DNA of 64,000 nt, taken from Frigididesulfovibrio sp031553235. GTDB taxonomy: Bacteria; Desulfobacterota; Desulfovibrionia; Desulfovibrionales; Desulfovibrionaceae. The DNA is taken from positions 62,001 through 126,000 of the forward strand of contig JAVBLS010000048.1 of NCBI GenBank assembly GCA_031553235.1, given 5' to 3'. The stretch's first letter is position 1. Each line of letters begins with the position of its first letter. Both the position numbers and the translations under genes were made by a program. This document shows, one piece after another, positions 36,475 through 44,907 of the stretch. Under the pieces are notes generated by a model that saw only the letters and a program-made list of their open reading frames with translations, did not search any database and was not told the origin of the DNA.

Positions 36475-37317
36475 TCAATAGGTGTAGGAGAGTTCGAAAA
36501 TATCCTTGTCCGTGCCGTATCCGGCCACGTCGTTGTAGACGAGGCCGAGCAGCGGGCTGCCTTCCAGGGTGCGCAGGGCCGTTTCCAGGTGGGCCTTGAG
36601 GGTGACGTTTTCACGGGCAACCAGCAGCACGCCGTCCACAACCCGGCTGAGCGCGCGGGTTTCGGAAAAGGGCAGCAGCGGGGCGGTGTCGATGAGGATC
36701 AGGCGGTCCGGGTAGCGGTGTTTGATCTCGTAAAGCAGATCGCGCATCATGTTGGAGGAGAACAGCTCGGCAGGGTTGGACAACGGCCTGCCCGCGGCCA
36801 GGAAAGAAAGCTTGCCCACGTCGGTGTGGATCAGCGCCTCCCAGAACTTGGTCCCGTCCAGCAGGCACTCGGCCAGGCCCACGGGCCGGGGGATGCCGAG
36901 CATGCGGTGGCACTTGGAGGCGCGCAGGTCGGCGTCGATCAGCAGCACCGTGTGGTCGAACTCGTGGGCCAGGCTCATGGCCAGGTTGCACGAAACCAGG
37001 GTTTTGCCCTCGTTGCGCATGGGGCTGGTGACCATGAACAGGTTCATGCGCTTTTCGCGGCTGAGGGAAAGCAGGCGTTCCTTGAGCAGACGGTATTCCT
37101 CGCCGCGCATGATGTTGTTGGGGTCGGCCGTGACCAGGGTCGAGGCCGGCCGCAGGCTTATCTTGCGGTCAAGGCCCGCCTGGCCGTCGTTTTCAACGCC
37201 GGTCGCGGTCTGCACGCCTGCCCCGGTCTGGGGCTGGGGCGCGTTTTTGGGGCCGGCCGGGGCCGCCTGCCCGGTATTTTGCCGAGCCTTTTTCAGGGCC
37301 TGTTCGATGATGCTCAT
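36475..37317 (-). CDS. XrtA-associated tyrosine autokinase (BY-kinase domain protein)
   Basis: 280 residues. N-terminal SIIEQALKKARQ is shared by many BY-kinases in EPS loci. Walker A-like SPMRNEGKTLVSCNLAMSLA, Walker A' VLLIDADLRASK and Walker B LILIDTAPLLPF are intact. The C-terminus has clustered tyrosines (YGTD..FELSYTY), the expected autophosphorylation cluster, though short. The kinase works with the Wzz-like protein encoded immediately upstream (4-bp overlap) to control chain length. Confidence 0.9.
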   Translation of the reverse strand: MSIIEQALKKARQNTGQAAPAGPKNAPQPQTGAGVQTATGVENDGQAGLDRKISLRPASTLVTADPNNIMRGEEYRLLKERLLSLSREKRMNLFMVTSPMRNEGKTLVSCNLAMSLAHEFDHTVLLIDADLRASKCHRMLGIPRPVGLAECLLDGTKFWEALIHTDVGKLSFLAAGRPLSNPAELFSSNMMRDLLYEIKHRYPDRLILIDTAPLLPFSETRALSRVVDGVLLVARENVTLKAHLETALRTLEGSPLLGLVYNDVAGYGTDKDIFELSYTY

Positions 37318-38837
37318 GACATGCCGCCTGTGACCGTTCTGCCGATGGAGGCAATGGCCGACTCGATGTAGGGAAGATGCAGAAACTCCAGAACCGCCAC
37401 CGCGCAGACCAGGAGCAGGACGATTGCCGTACAGGCCAGGATGTTCCGGCGCCGGCGCCGCCGGCGAAAGCTTTCGGGCGGATAGAGGCGGGGCAGCTTG
37501 GCCAGCACTTCGCAGTCGCAGCCGCGCAGATCTGCCGAGGAGCGGATCTTGCTGCGCAAGAGGTCGTGGGCCGCCAGACCGCCCACGGCCAGGGCGAAGC
37601 CCGCGAAGATGCTGCCCAGAATGATCAGGTGGCGCAGGGGGAAGATGTACTGGGTGGGCAGCACTGCGGCTTCGATGACCCGAAAGACCACGGATTTGTC
37701 TTGCAACTCCATCTGCTTGGAGACTTCCGACTGTCCGAAGCGGGCCACCAGTTGTTCGTAAATGAGCGTTTCGCGTTTTTTGCTTTGCTCCAGGGCTGCC
37801 AGTTCGGTGCGGATGGCGGGCAGTTCCTGCAGGTCGTGGATGTTCTTCTGCAGATCCTCGCGGGTGGTGGCCTCGACCTGGTCCAGGGACTGCAATTCGA
37901 CGGTCAGTTTCTGGTATTCCAGGTCGGTCTTGTCGACGCGGTTGCCGCCCGGATCGGCCTCTTCGGCTTCGACCGAGGCCCGCAGGTTCTTGACGCTTTC
38001 CTTGGTCCGGATCACGGCCGGGTGCTTTTCGGTATAGCCGGCCATGAGGTTTTGCAGTTCCAACTCGCGCTTTTCCAGCTCATCGCGCAGGGGCGAACGT
38101 TTTTCCAGCAACTGCAGCTTGGCCAGGCGCTCGTTTTTCTGCACCCGCAGGTTTTCCAGGCGTTGCTCCTGATCTTTGATCTGCTCGCGCAGCAACTGCT
38201 CGTTCAGCCCCAGGTACATGCCTTTTTCCGCCTTGTAGGCGTCGATGACCAGCTGGGCCTGGTCGATGCGCTTCTGGTACATCTGGATCTGATCACCGAG
38301 GAACGAGGTGGCCTCGAAGGATTCCTTGCGTTTGGAGGCGGTGCTTTCCTCTATGTAGCGGCGGGTGATGGTATTGACGAAGTCACGGGCCAGCGCCGGG
38401 TTGGAATCGGTATAGCTGATGAAGAAGAGCCCCTTTTTCTCGTTGTAGCGGATGTCCACCTTGGCGCGCATGGATTCGAGCAGACGTTCCTGCTCGGCCG
38501 GGGTGCGGGCCTTCAAATCCATGTCCAGCTCGTCGGCCACGCCCAGGAGCATGTCGCGGCTGAGCAGCGAGACTTCGAGAATGCGCAGCTTGCTTTCAAC
38601 GGACGGGGTGATGGCGATGCCCTTGATCAGGTCGCTGATCACGTTCTGCTCGACCGAGACCGTTGAGGTGGCCGCGTATTTTTTGGGCAGGGCATAGCTG
38701 AGCACCAGCCCGCACAAGGTCACGGCCAGCACGATGCCGCAGACCAGCGGAGCGTTGGCCTGGACCAGGCTGAGCCAGCGCTGCAGATTGAGCGTGCCTT
38801 CGGCCTGGGGCTGAGGGCTGTGTCCCGTGCGGGCCAT
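37314..38837 (-). CDS. XrtA-type polysaccharide chain-length determinant (Wzz/PCP family)
   Basis: 507 residues. Transmembrane helix 1 (~30-48, CGIVLAVTLCGLVLSYALP), then a long periplasmic coiled-coil region (~165-300: YKAEKGMYLGLNEQLLREQIKDQEQRLENL in part) and helix 2 (~405-425) with a Pro-rich approach AAVLPTQYIFPL. A third hydrophobic stretch lies near the C-terminus (ILACTAIVLLLVCAVAVLEFL), so the protein has a longer cytoplasmic loop than classical Wzz. TIGR03007-like. The kinase domain is separate, encoded next. It starts directly after the export protein's TAA (TAAATG). Confidence 0.9.
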   Translation of the reverse strand: MARTGHSPQPQAEGTLNLQRWLSLVQANAPLVCGIVLAVTLCGLVLSYALPKKYAATSTVSVEQNVISDLIKGIAITPSVESKLRILEVSLLSRDMLLGVADELDMDLKARTPAEQERLLESMRAKVDIRYNEKKGLFFISYTDSNPALARDFVNTITRRYIEESTASKRKESFEATSFLGDQIQMYQKRIDQAQLVIDAYKAEKGMYLGLNEQLLREQIKDQEQRLENLRVQKNERLAKLQLLEKRSPLRDELEKRELELQNLMAGYTEKHPAVIRTKESVKNLRASVEAEEADPGGNRVDKTDLEYQKLTVELQSLDQVEATTREDLQKNIHDLQELPAIRTELAALEQSKKRETLIYEQLVARFGQSEVSKQMELQDKSVVFRVIEAAVLPTQYIFPLRHLIILGSIFAGFALAVGGLAAHDLLRSKIRSSADLRGCDCEVLAKLPRLYPPESFRRRRRRRNILACTAIVLLLVCAVAVLEFLHLPYIESAIASIGRTVTGGMS

Positions 38838-39647
38838 TTAGAACCATCCCTTTTTGACCAGAACCATGTCGCCGGCCTGGAGCAGGACGTTCTGGCTCAT
38901 GTCGCCCTTTTCCAGCAGGTCGCAGCCGCGCACGGTGATGTTTTCCGAGCCGGCCCCGCGCTTGCGCACGATGACGGTTTCGTTGCGATCGGCGAACTTG
39001 GTGTAGCCGCCGGCCAAGTGCAGGGCCTCCAGCAGGCTCATGCCTTCGTAGAAGGGCAAGGTCACGGGCTTGGCCACGGCGCCGTCCACAAAGACGAAGC
39101 GTTCCGGGCGCAGGGGGATGAAGACGCGATCGCCGGGCAGAATCTGGATGTTGCCCGTGGTGTCGCCCTTTTCGTAAACCCCGCGAAAGCCCGTAAGCAC
39201 GATGACCTCGCCCCGCGAGACATAGGCCTTGTCGAGATCGGCGTTGTGGTCGGGCGAAAGCTGCGAGAGCAACTGGAGCAGGGTGGTCTTGCCGGTGAGC
39301 AGGACCACGCCCGCCTTGACCCCCGGGCCGTGGACGATGACCAGGTCGTTGCTTGAGGAGTGCACCATGACCGTGACCATGGGCTCGTTGACCAGCTCCT
39401 TCAGCCGGCCCGCGATGCGCCCCTGCAGTTGCACCGGGGTCAGGCCGTCGGCCTGAATGTCGCCCACTCCGGGCATGGAGATTTTCCCGTCGGAGCGCAC
39501 CTTCACGTCCGTGCTCAGGGCGTCTTCGCCCCAGACCCGGATGGACAGGATATCGCCGATGCCGATGGTATATTCGACCGCCCCGGCGATTCCCGCCGAA
39601 AGGGCCACCCAGGCAAACAACACGACCGTAAAAAGTGCTTTTTTCAT
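38838..39647 (-). CDS. Polysaccharide export protein (Wza-like), non-lipoprotein
   Basis: 269 residues from ATG 39647. A classical signal peptide ends AGIAGA before VEYTIGIGDILSIRVWGED; there is no Cys for lipidation, unlike Wza. The Poly_export domain runs to ~110, followed by two SLBB-type segments (ILPGDRVFIPLRPERFVFVDGA and LLQAGDMVLVKKGWF). The C-terminus lacks the amphipathic outer-membrane helix of Wza, so it depends on another protein, probably the TIGR03016-type barrel, to cross the outer membrane. One base separates it from the upstream TAA. Confidence 0.9.
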   Translation of the reverse strand: MKKALFTVVLFAWVALSAGIAGAVEYTIGIGDILSIRVWGEDALSTDVKVRSDGKISMPGVGDIQADGLTPVQLQGRIAGRLKELVNEPMVTVMVHSSSNDLVIVHGPGVKAGVVLLTGKTTLLQLLSQLSPDHNADLDKAYVSRGEVIVLTGFRGVYEKGDTTGNIQILPGDRVFIPLRPERFVFVDGAVAKPVTLPFYEGMSLLEALHLAGGYTKFADRNETVIVRKRGAGSENITVRGCDLLEKGDMSQNVLLQAGDMVLVKKGWF

Positions 39648-39648
39648 T

Positions 39649-40971
39649 TTACCGTGCTCCACTTCCTAAGAGGACGACGCCGATTGTCCGCAGGACAATT
39701 TCCATATCCAACAGAAACGATTGATTCTTGATGTAGTAGAGGTCGTAGCGCAGCTTTTCCAGAGCGTCTTCGACGCTGGCCCCATAGGGGTAGCGCACCT
39801 GGGCCCAGCCGGTGACTCCTGGCTTGACGCAGTGGCGCTCGGAATAAAAGGGAATCTGCTTTTCCAGCTTGCGGATGAACTCCGGCCGCTCCGGTCGGGG
39901 GCCGATCAGGCTCATGTCGCCGCGCAGCACGTTGTAGAGCTGGGGCAGTTCGTCCAGACGGGTCTTGCGCAAAAAGCGGCCCAGGCGGGTGATCCGCGGG
40001 TCGTTTTGGCCGGCCCAGACCGCGCCGTTTCTTTCCGCGTCCAGGCGCATGGAGCGCAGCTTGAAAACCGTAAAGGGGCGGCCGCCCAGGCCGGTGCGGA
40101 TTTGCCGGAAAAACACCGGACCGGGCGAATCCAGGCGAATGGCCAGGGCCAGGCCGGGCAGGAAGCAGGCGAACAGGCCAAGGCCCAGAGCCGCGAAAAG
40201 CAGATCGGACAGGCGCTTGATCGCCCGGCGGATGCGCGAGAGGCAGAAGCCGGAAGAAAAGATGAACCAACTCGGGGTGATGGTCTCGATGTACAGCTTG
40301 CGGGTGACGTCTTCGTACAGGCCGGGCAGGTCCATGACCGTGATGCCGCGCATGCGGCAACGCATGATTCCGGTCAGCGGCATGGTGCCGCGCCGCTCGC
40401 GGAAGGTGACCACAATGCGGCCGACCCCGGCCCGGCAGGCCGCCTCGGCCAGGGCGTCGGGGTCGTCGCCCCCGGCGTGGTCGGCCTCGCGGGTCTCGAC
40501 CAGGCGGTAGCGGCCCCGGCTTGAGGTCACGAGTTCCTTGGCGGTTTCGGCCGCCGGGCCGCTGCCGAGCACCAGCACGCCGGTGCTCAGCCAGGCGGGG
40601 TAGCGCAGGCCGTCGGCCTCCAGCAGGGGCAGGCAGCGCAGCAGGACAAACAGAATGAGCACGGCCGGAACAAACGGCGTGTGCAGCACGAACAGCCCCG
40701 GGTAGAGCGAGAGCACGAACAGGGTGGCGGCCGTGAAGGCCAGGGCGGCTAGACCCTGCTTCAGGTGCGAGGGCGCGGTGGTCTCGTTGCGACCCAACGA
40801 TTCCACCAGCACGGTTCCGCACAGGGTGACCAGGGCGGGCAGGGCGATTTCGGCAGGGCCGAAGCCCGGCGAGAAGCCGAAAACAGCGGCCGTGGGCACG
40901 AGGCAGCAGATCAGGGCCAGTGAAAACCAGATGCCGTTGCGGATGACGCTGGTGGCCAGAAATTGCGACAT
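39649..40971 (-). CDS. Priming undecaprenyl-phosphate sugar phosphotransferase (polyprenyl glycosylphosphotransferase)
   Basis: 440 residues. Four or five N-terminal helices, a CoA-binding-like cytoplasmic domain (~150-245, LVLGSGPAAETAKELV), then helix 5 and the catalytic domain: KRLSDLLFAALGLGLF, RLDSPGPVFFRQIRTGLGGRPFTVFKLRSM in part, LRKTRLDELPQLYNVLRGDMSLIGPRPERPEF, GVTGWAQVRY. It transfers a sugar-1-phosphate to undecaprenyl phosphate and so starts each repeat unit. The start ATG 40971 sits just after GGGGGAGG. The longer in-frame N-terminus to 41487 is rejected, as it covers the prsT C-terminus. Confidence 0.92.
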   Translation of the reverse strand: MSQFLATSVIRNGIWFSLALICCLVPTAAVFGFSPGFGPAEIALPALVTLCGTVLVESLGRNETTAPSHLKQGLAALAFTAATLFVLSLYPGLFVLHTPFVPAVLILFVLLRCLPLLEADGLRYPAWLSTGVLVLGSGPAAETAKELVTSSRGRYRLVETREADHAGGDDPDALAEAACRAGVGRIVVTFRERRGTMPLTGIMRCRMRGITVMDLPGLYEDVTRKLYIETITPSWFIFSSGFCLSRIRRAIKRLSDLLFAALGLGLFACFLPGLALAIRLDSPGPVFFRQIRTGLGGRPFTVFKLRSMRLDAERNGAVWAGQNDPRITRLGRFLRKTRLDELPQLYNVLRGDMSLIGPRPERPEFIRKLEKQIPFYSERHCVKPGVTGWAQVRYPYGASVEDALEKLRYDLYYIKNQSFLLDMEIVLRTIGVVLLGSGAR

Positions 40972-41015
40972 ACATCCTCCCCCTTGATCTTGCTCAAGCC
41001 TTTTCCTGACGAGGG

Positions 41016-41068
41016 CCCGCCCGCCTTCCGGCGGCCCTGTCCCCCAGGCGCTTCCGGAGGCGGGCGGG
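41016..41068. repeat. Long inverted repeat (hairpin) between prsT and the sugar transferase
   Basis: Left arm 41016-41031 (CCCGCCCGCCTTCCGG) and right arm 41054-41068 (CCGGAGGCGGGCGGG) pair over 15 bp with one unpaired base, around a 22-nt loop. It lies in the 170-bp gap downstream of prsT. There is no T-run behind it on either strand, so it may be a partial (attenuating) or mRNA-processing structure rather than a true intrinsic terminator. Confidence 0.5.
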
Positions 41069-41141
41069 AGACGGCGGGGCCTGCCCGCCGCCGGGATCAA
41101 TTTCATTGGGCAATTGCTCCATGGAACCATGCTTTTCCCCG

Positions 41142-43871
41142 CTAATTCTTGACTTTTTGCAGCAGGGTCTTGGCCTCTTCGATGGCGGCGAAATTGCCCA
41201 GAGCCACGGACTTTTCCAGGGCCGCCCCGGCTTCGTCCCGGTTGCCGGCCTGCAGCAGGGCCGTGCCCAGGCGGTATTGCAGCAGGCCCGAGCCCGGGTA
41301 CATGGTCACGGACCGGCGCAGAAACTCCACCGCTTCGGACGTGCGCTTGTTCACCAGCAGGGCGTGGCCCATGGTGTCCAGGATGTTCATGTTCTGCGGC
41401 CGGGCGGCAAAGGCCAGGGTGGCCGCCTGCAGGGCGCGCTCGGGCTCGCGCCCGCTTTCGATGCAGGCCACGGCCAGGTTGTTGCATACCTCGGCGTTGC
41501 CCGGGGCCAGGCGCAGGGCCTGCTCGTAGAGTTGGACGGCGTCGTCGTACTTCTTGCGCGACAGGGCGATGAAGGCCAGGCCGTTGACCGCCTCCAGGCT
41601 GTTCTCATCGGCCAGCCGGGCCGAGCGGAAGAAGGTTTCAGCCTTGTCCAGGTTCTTTTGGCGCATGTGCACCTGGGCCATGGCCACCAGCAGCGGCTGC
41701 TTGCGGGTGGCCTGGTAGGCCTTGTCGAGCACGTCCAGGGCTTCATCGATGCGGCCGAGGTGCTCCAGGGCGTCGGCGGTGCACACGGCCCCAAGGACCG
41801 AGGAGGGGTCGGCGGCCTGCAGCCGCTTGGCCTGCTCCAGGGCCTCCTGATGTTTGCCCGCGGCCGAAAGCAGACGAAATTTGCCCAGGGCCGCCTCGTT
41901 GGGGGCGACCTTTTCCTGGGCGTCGTACAGGGTCCAAGCGGCCTCAAAGTCGCCGGCGCCCAGCAGGAAGGAGGCGTAGAAGTCGCGCAGGCTCCGACCG
42001 GGTTTGGCTTCGTAAGCGTCTTGCAACAGCTTTTTGGCCGCTTCGGGCCGGCCGGCTTCCACCTCGCGCTGGACCATGATGGTGAGTACGCTCTGTTCGC
42101 CCAGGGCATAGGCCTTTTGCAGCCTGGCCGTGGCCTCGTCACGGCGGCCGGCCATGTCCAGCAGGGCCGCGCTGGTGACCAACCGCTCCAGGTTGTCCGG
42201 ATGCCGTTCCAGAAAGCCCTCGCAGGCGGCCAGGGCCTTGTCGATTTTGCCGGCCTGGGTATGCAGGCGTATTTCCAGGGTCAGGGCCGACGGCAGATCC
42301 GGGTCGGCGGTTCGGGCCCGCTCCAGGACGGCCAGAGCATCGTCGGTCTTGTTTTGCGCGGCCAGGGCCGAAGCCTTCATGGTCAGGAGTTCGGCGTTGT
42401 CCGGCTGCTTTTGCAGGCCTTCCTCGGCCACGCGCATGGCCTCGTCAAAGTCGCGCCGGCCCAGGTAAAAGCTGAACAGGGCGACGCGGGCGGCGATGTT
42501 GTCGACATTTTGCTCCACAGCCTTGGCCAGACCGTCGCGGGCTTCCTGGTACTTGCCCTCGGCCAAAAGGATGGAACTGCGCCGCAGGGCGGCCTCGGAC
42601 ATGGCCGGGTCAAGCTCCGAGGCCTTTTCCAGCAGGGCCAGGGCCTCCTTGTTGTTGCCCATGGCCGTGAGCACGGTGCCCTGCAGGTAGTGGCCCATGG
42701 CGTTCTGCGGATAATATTCGGTCAGGCGTTTGGCCGTTTCCAGGGCGTCGTCCAGGCGCCCCTGGGCCGTCAAGATGGTGCAGGTCAGGTGCAGGGCCTG
42801 GCCGTGCCGGGGCACGACGTCCAGCACCCGGCGCAGGGCGCTCAGGGCGGATTCATAGTTGTCCAGGCGCGACAGGGCCACGCCCAGGCGGTAATACCCT
42901 TCCACCGTGGGAGCGGCGGCGACGCTTGCCTGGAAGGCCGCGGTCGCGCCTTCAAAATCGCCGGCCTCATAGGCCAGCAGGCCATCAAGCATGAGCACCT
43001 GGGCGGAATCTTTGAAGTCGGCGCGCATGGCGTCGCGCACGGCCTTGGCTTCGGCCGCGCGGCCCTGCTCCAGCAGGAGGACGGCAAGCATGTAGCGCGA
43101 GCCTTGGTCGTTGGGATTGCTCTTGGCCAAGGTCTGGCGGCATTCAATGGCCTTGGGAATGTCGCCGGCCCGGACGGCCAGTTCCGCGCGCAGCGACAGG
43201 ACATCCGCGCTTTGCGGGTTGCCCGCGAGCAGACCGTCGACAATGGCCAGGGCCTTGGCGGGATCGCGCAGGGCCAAGTGGGCTCGGGCAAGCCCCAGAG
43301 AGGCGCTTTCCCGTTTGGGTTCCAGGGCCAGGGCCTGTTCGTAGGCGGCCTGGGCGGCCTCAAAATTTTCCAGCATGGCCTGGGCCAGCCCCCGCAGCTC
43401 GCGGCTTTCTGCCGTGGGCGCCATGTTCTTTTCCGCCTTGTCCAGAAACTCCAGAACCTTTTGCGGCTCGTTCATGATCAGGGCCAGTCTGGCCAGTTCA
43501 AAGTGCAGGGCCGGGTCGTCGGGCCGCTGGCGCAGACACTTTTGGAATTCCGGATCGGCCTGCTGCGGCTTGCCGAGCTGCATGTAAGCCCGGCCGAGAT
43601 CCAGGCGGGTCTCGAAATTGGTCTGGTCTTTTTCCAGGGCGTTTTTGAAGAGAATTACCGCGCCGTTGGCGTTGCCTTCGGCCATGAGTTTGCGCCCCTC
43701 GGCCCGGAAGTCGGAGCCGGAGTCGGAGGAGCAGGCCGAGCCGAGCAGCAAAAAGACGCCTGCCAGGAGGCAGGCGAGAAAAAAGCCGCAGGTGCGGACA
43801 AGAGCCCGTTGCGGACGGGCTGCGGTGTGTTTTTCAGAAACCGAGTCGTGTGAAAAGAAGCGTGCAACCAT
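41142..43871 (-). CDS. prsT: PrsT: TPR-repeat lipoprotein of the exosortase/PEP-CTERM system
   Basis: 909 residues. A signal segment (CGFFLACLLAGVFLLLGSAC) ends in a lipobox with Cys47; about 25 residues precede the hydrophobic core, slightly long for a signal peptide. The mature protein is made of some 20 tetratricopeptide repeats (FKNALEKDQTNFETRLDLGRAYMQLGKPQQA is the first clear type). This size and context match TIGR02917. PrsT is probably held in the outer or inner membrane and organises EPS synthesis and export proteins. It is first in the polysaccharide run, 170 bp before the sugar transferase. Start ATG 43871 follows GGGGGG at a short distance. Confidence 0.92.
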   Translation of the reverse strand: MVARFFSHDSVSEKHTAARPQRALVRTCGFFLACLLAGVFLLLGSACSSDSGSDFRAEGRKLMAEGNANGAVILFKNALEKDQTNFETRLDLGRAYMQLGKPQQADPEFQKCLRQRPDDPALHFELARLALIMNEPQKVLEFLDKAEKNMAPTAESRELRGLAQAMLENFEAAQAAYEQALALEPKRESASLGLARAHLALRDPAKALAIVDGLLAGNPQSADVLSLRAELAVRAGDIPKAIECRQTLAKSNPNDQGSRYMLAVLLLEQGRAAEAKAVRDAMRADFKDSAQVLMLDGLLAYEAGDFEGATAAFQASVAAAPTVEGYYRLGVALSRLDNYESALSALRRVLDVVPRHGQALHLTCTILTAQGRLDDALETAKRLTEYYPQNAMGHYLQGTVLTAMGNNKEALALLEKASELDPAMSEAALRRSSILLAEGKYQEARDGLAKAVEQNVDNIAARVALFSFYLGRRDFDEAMRVAEEGLQKQPDNAELLTMKASALAAQNKTDDALAVLERARTADPDLPSALTLEIRLHTQAGKIDKALAACEGFLERHPDNLERLVTSAALLDMAGRRDEATARLQKAYALGEQSVLTIMVQREVEAGRPEAAKKLLQDAYEAKPGRSLRDFYASFLLGAGDFEAAWTLYDAQEKVAPNEAALGKFRLLSAAGKHQEALEQAKRLQAADPSSVLGAVCTADALEHLGRIDEALDVLDKAYQATRKQPLLVAMAQVHMRQKNLDKAETFFRSARLADENSLEAVNGLAFIALSRKKYDDAVQLYEQALRLAPGNAEVCNNLAVACIESGREPERALQAATLAFAARPQNMNILDTMGHALLVNKRTSEAVEFLRRSVTMYPGSGLLQYRLGTALLQAGNRDEAGAALEKSVALGNFAAIEEAKTLLQKVKN

Positions 43872-44056
43872 AGAGCCCCCCTGGCCTGCATGGAAGTTGA
43901 CGGAGCCCTGCGGCGTGGAATGTGCGCTCCGGAAAGTATGCGCCGGAAATTATCTAAAACATGGTGACATAAGACATATGTGCAAACATTTCCGACAGTG
44001 TCCGGACCGGACGGACCGGCGGCCTCGGGGTTGTCGAAACGCTTTACACGTTGTTA

Positions 44057-44075
44057 TAGCGAGAAGTATGCCGTT
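44057..44075 (-). promoter_or_regulatory. Candidate sigma-54 (-24/-12) promoter upstream of prsT
   Basis: On the minus strand the sequence AACGGCATACTTCTCGCTA has GG and GC exactly 10 bp apart (GG at 44072-44071, GC at 44060-44059). It fits TGGCAC-N5-TTGC at the GGCA and the T-GC, with mismatches at the first T, the final C and the second T of TTGC. It lies about 190 bp upstream of the prsT start in an AT-rich gap, and two sigma-54 activators are encoded in the window. It is the only correctly spaced match I found in the gap 43872-44240. Confidence 0.35.
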
Positions 44076-44150
44076 ATATTATTTTTATAAATATTACACT
44101 GTATTAATGCGTATGGTCGCCATTTTGGCAGGCGGAAAAAAGTGAATCGG

Positions 44151-44176
44151 CCGGCTGTTTTTTCTCGGACAGCCGG
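44151..44176 (-). terminator. Terminator-like hairpin downstream of the purine cluster
   Basis: CCGGCTGT (44151-44158) and ACAGCCGG (44169-44176) form a perfect 8-bp stem with a 10-nt A/T-rich loop. On the minus strand the stem is followed, after CCGATTCAC, by a run of six T. The eight-base offset makes it a weak intrinsic terminator, but it is well placed to separate the purine cluster and ABC fragment from prsT. Confidence 0.4.
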
Positions 44177-44459
44177 GGGAGTCGATGTGTAAAAAACTCC
44201 GACGCTCTGTTAGACTTAGAAAATAGTGAGTCTATAAAAATCAGAAATGTATTATTTTATCAGACTTGAAAAACAATACAAAAATAGGCCGACCAATGTG
44301 TTTATTTTTTCGTTCTCCTGTGGCCAATCTGTCGCCAATGCACCGAATTTGTGCACAAACCGAAAGGAGCAAAGGGGGTGTCCGGGCCGGCGGGAAAGCC
44401 CAGGTATAAAAGAGGGGATTATTCCGGAATATGCCGGAAAGACAGATGAAAAGGCGTGA

Positions 44460-44907
44460 GAGGGAAAATCGGAGCAACTCGGCCAAAAGCTCCTCGGAAA
44501 GCGCCTGACCGCCGGTCAGGCGGCCGGTTATCCGGCCTTCGGCGCAGATCAGGATTTGTCGGCCCAGCCGGCGGGCCTGGGTCAGGCTGTGCGAAACCAT
44601 GATCACCGGGCGGGTTGTGGCGATGCCCAGAAGCAGTTCCTCCACCATTTCGGCGGCGTGCACGTCCAGGGAGGCCGTGGGTTCGTCCAAAAGCAGCGCG
44701 GCCGGCTCCAGGGCCAGGGTCCGGGCCAGGCAGAGGCGTTGCTGCCGGCCGCCCGAAAGGCGCTCGGCCGGCATGTCCAGCCGGCCCTCCAGGTCTTTCC
44801 GCAGGCCAACGGCCTCTAGGGCGGCCCGGACTCTTTCGGGCGGTTCCTTTTTCGGCGCGGCCGCCACCAACCGCAGGGGCAGCGCCAGGTTGCGCCAAAT
44901 GGTCAGC
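44460..44907 (-). pseudogene. Decapitated ABC transporter ATPase (PstB/TupC-like remnant)
   Basis: Starting right behind the stop of the molybdenum hydroxylase small subunit, the frame reads LTIWRNLALPLRLVAA, which in intact ABC ATPases follows the Q-loop. The signature LSGGRQQRLCLARTL, Walker B AALLLDEPTASLD, D-loop and the switch His in VIMVSHSLTQARR are all present. Walker A and the Q-loop (the first ~85 residues) are missing. The coding similarity fades after ALSEELLAELL; the frame then runs on through non-coding sequence to 44241. A PstB- or tungstate/molybdate TupC-type origin fits the QQQRLCIAR-like signature. It cannot bind ATP, so it is best called a pseudogene. Confidence 0.75.

Larger units (their letters stand above)
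43872..44240. other. Intergenic region upstream of prsT
   Basis: 369 bp without a convincing gene; small plus-strand frames here have no homology I recognise. It contains the candidate sigma-54 promoter (44057-44075), a CGGAC-rich stretch (44002-44022), a terminator-like hairpin (44151-44176) and an AT-rich zone from 44040 to 44110. The left end carries the prsT leader. Confidence 0.5.

Noticed and set aside
41106..43853. A 915-residue plus-strand frame opposite prsT
   Set aside because: Shadow of the TPR-coding strand; no recognisable domain, whereas the minus strand has a lipobox and TPR motifs.
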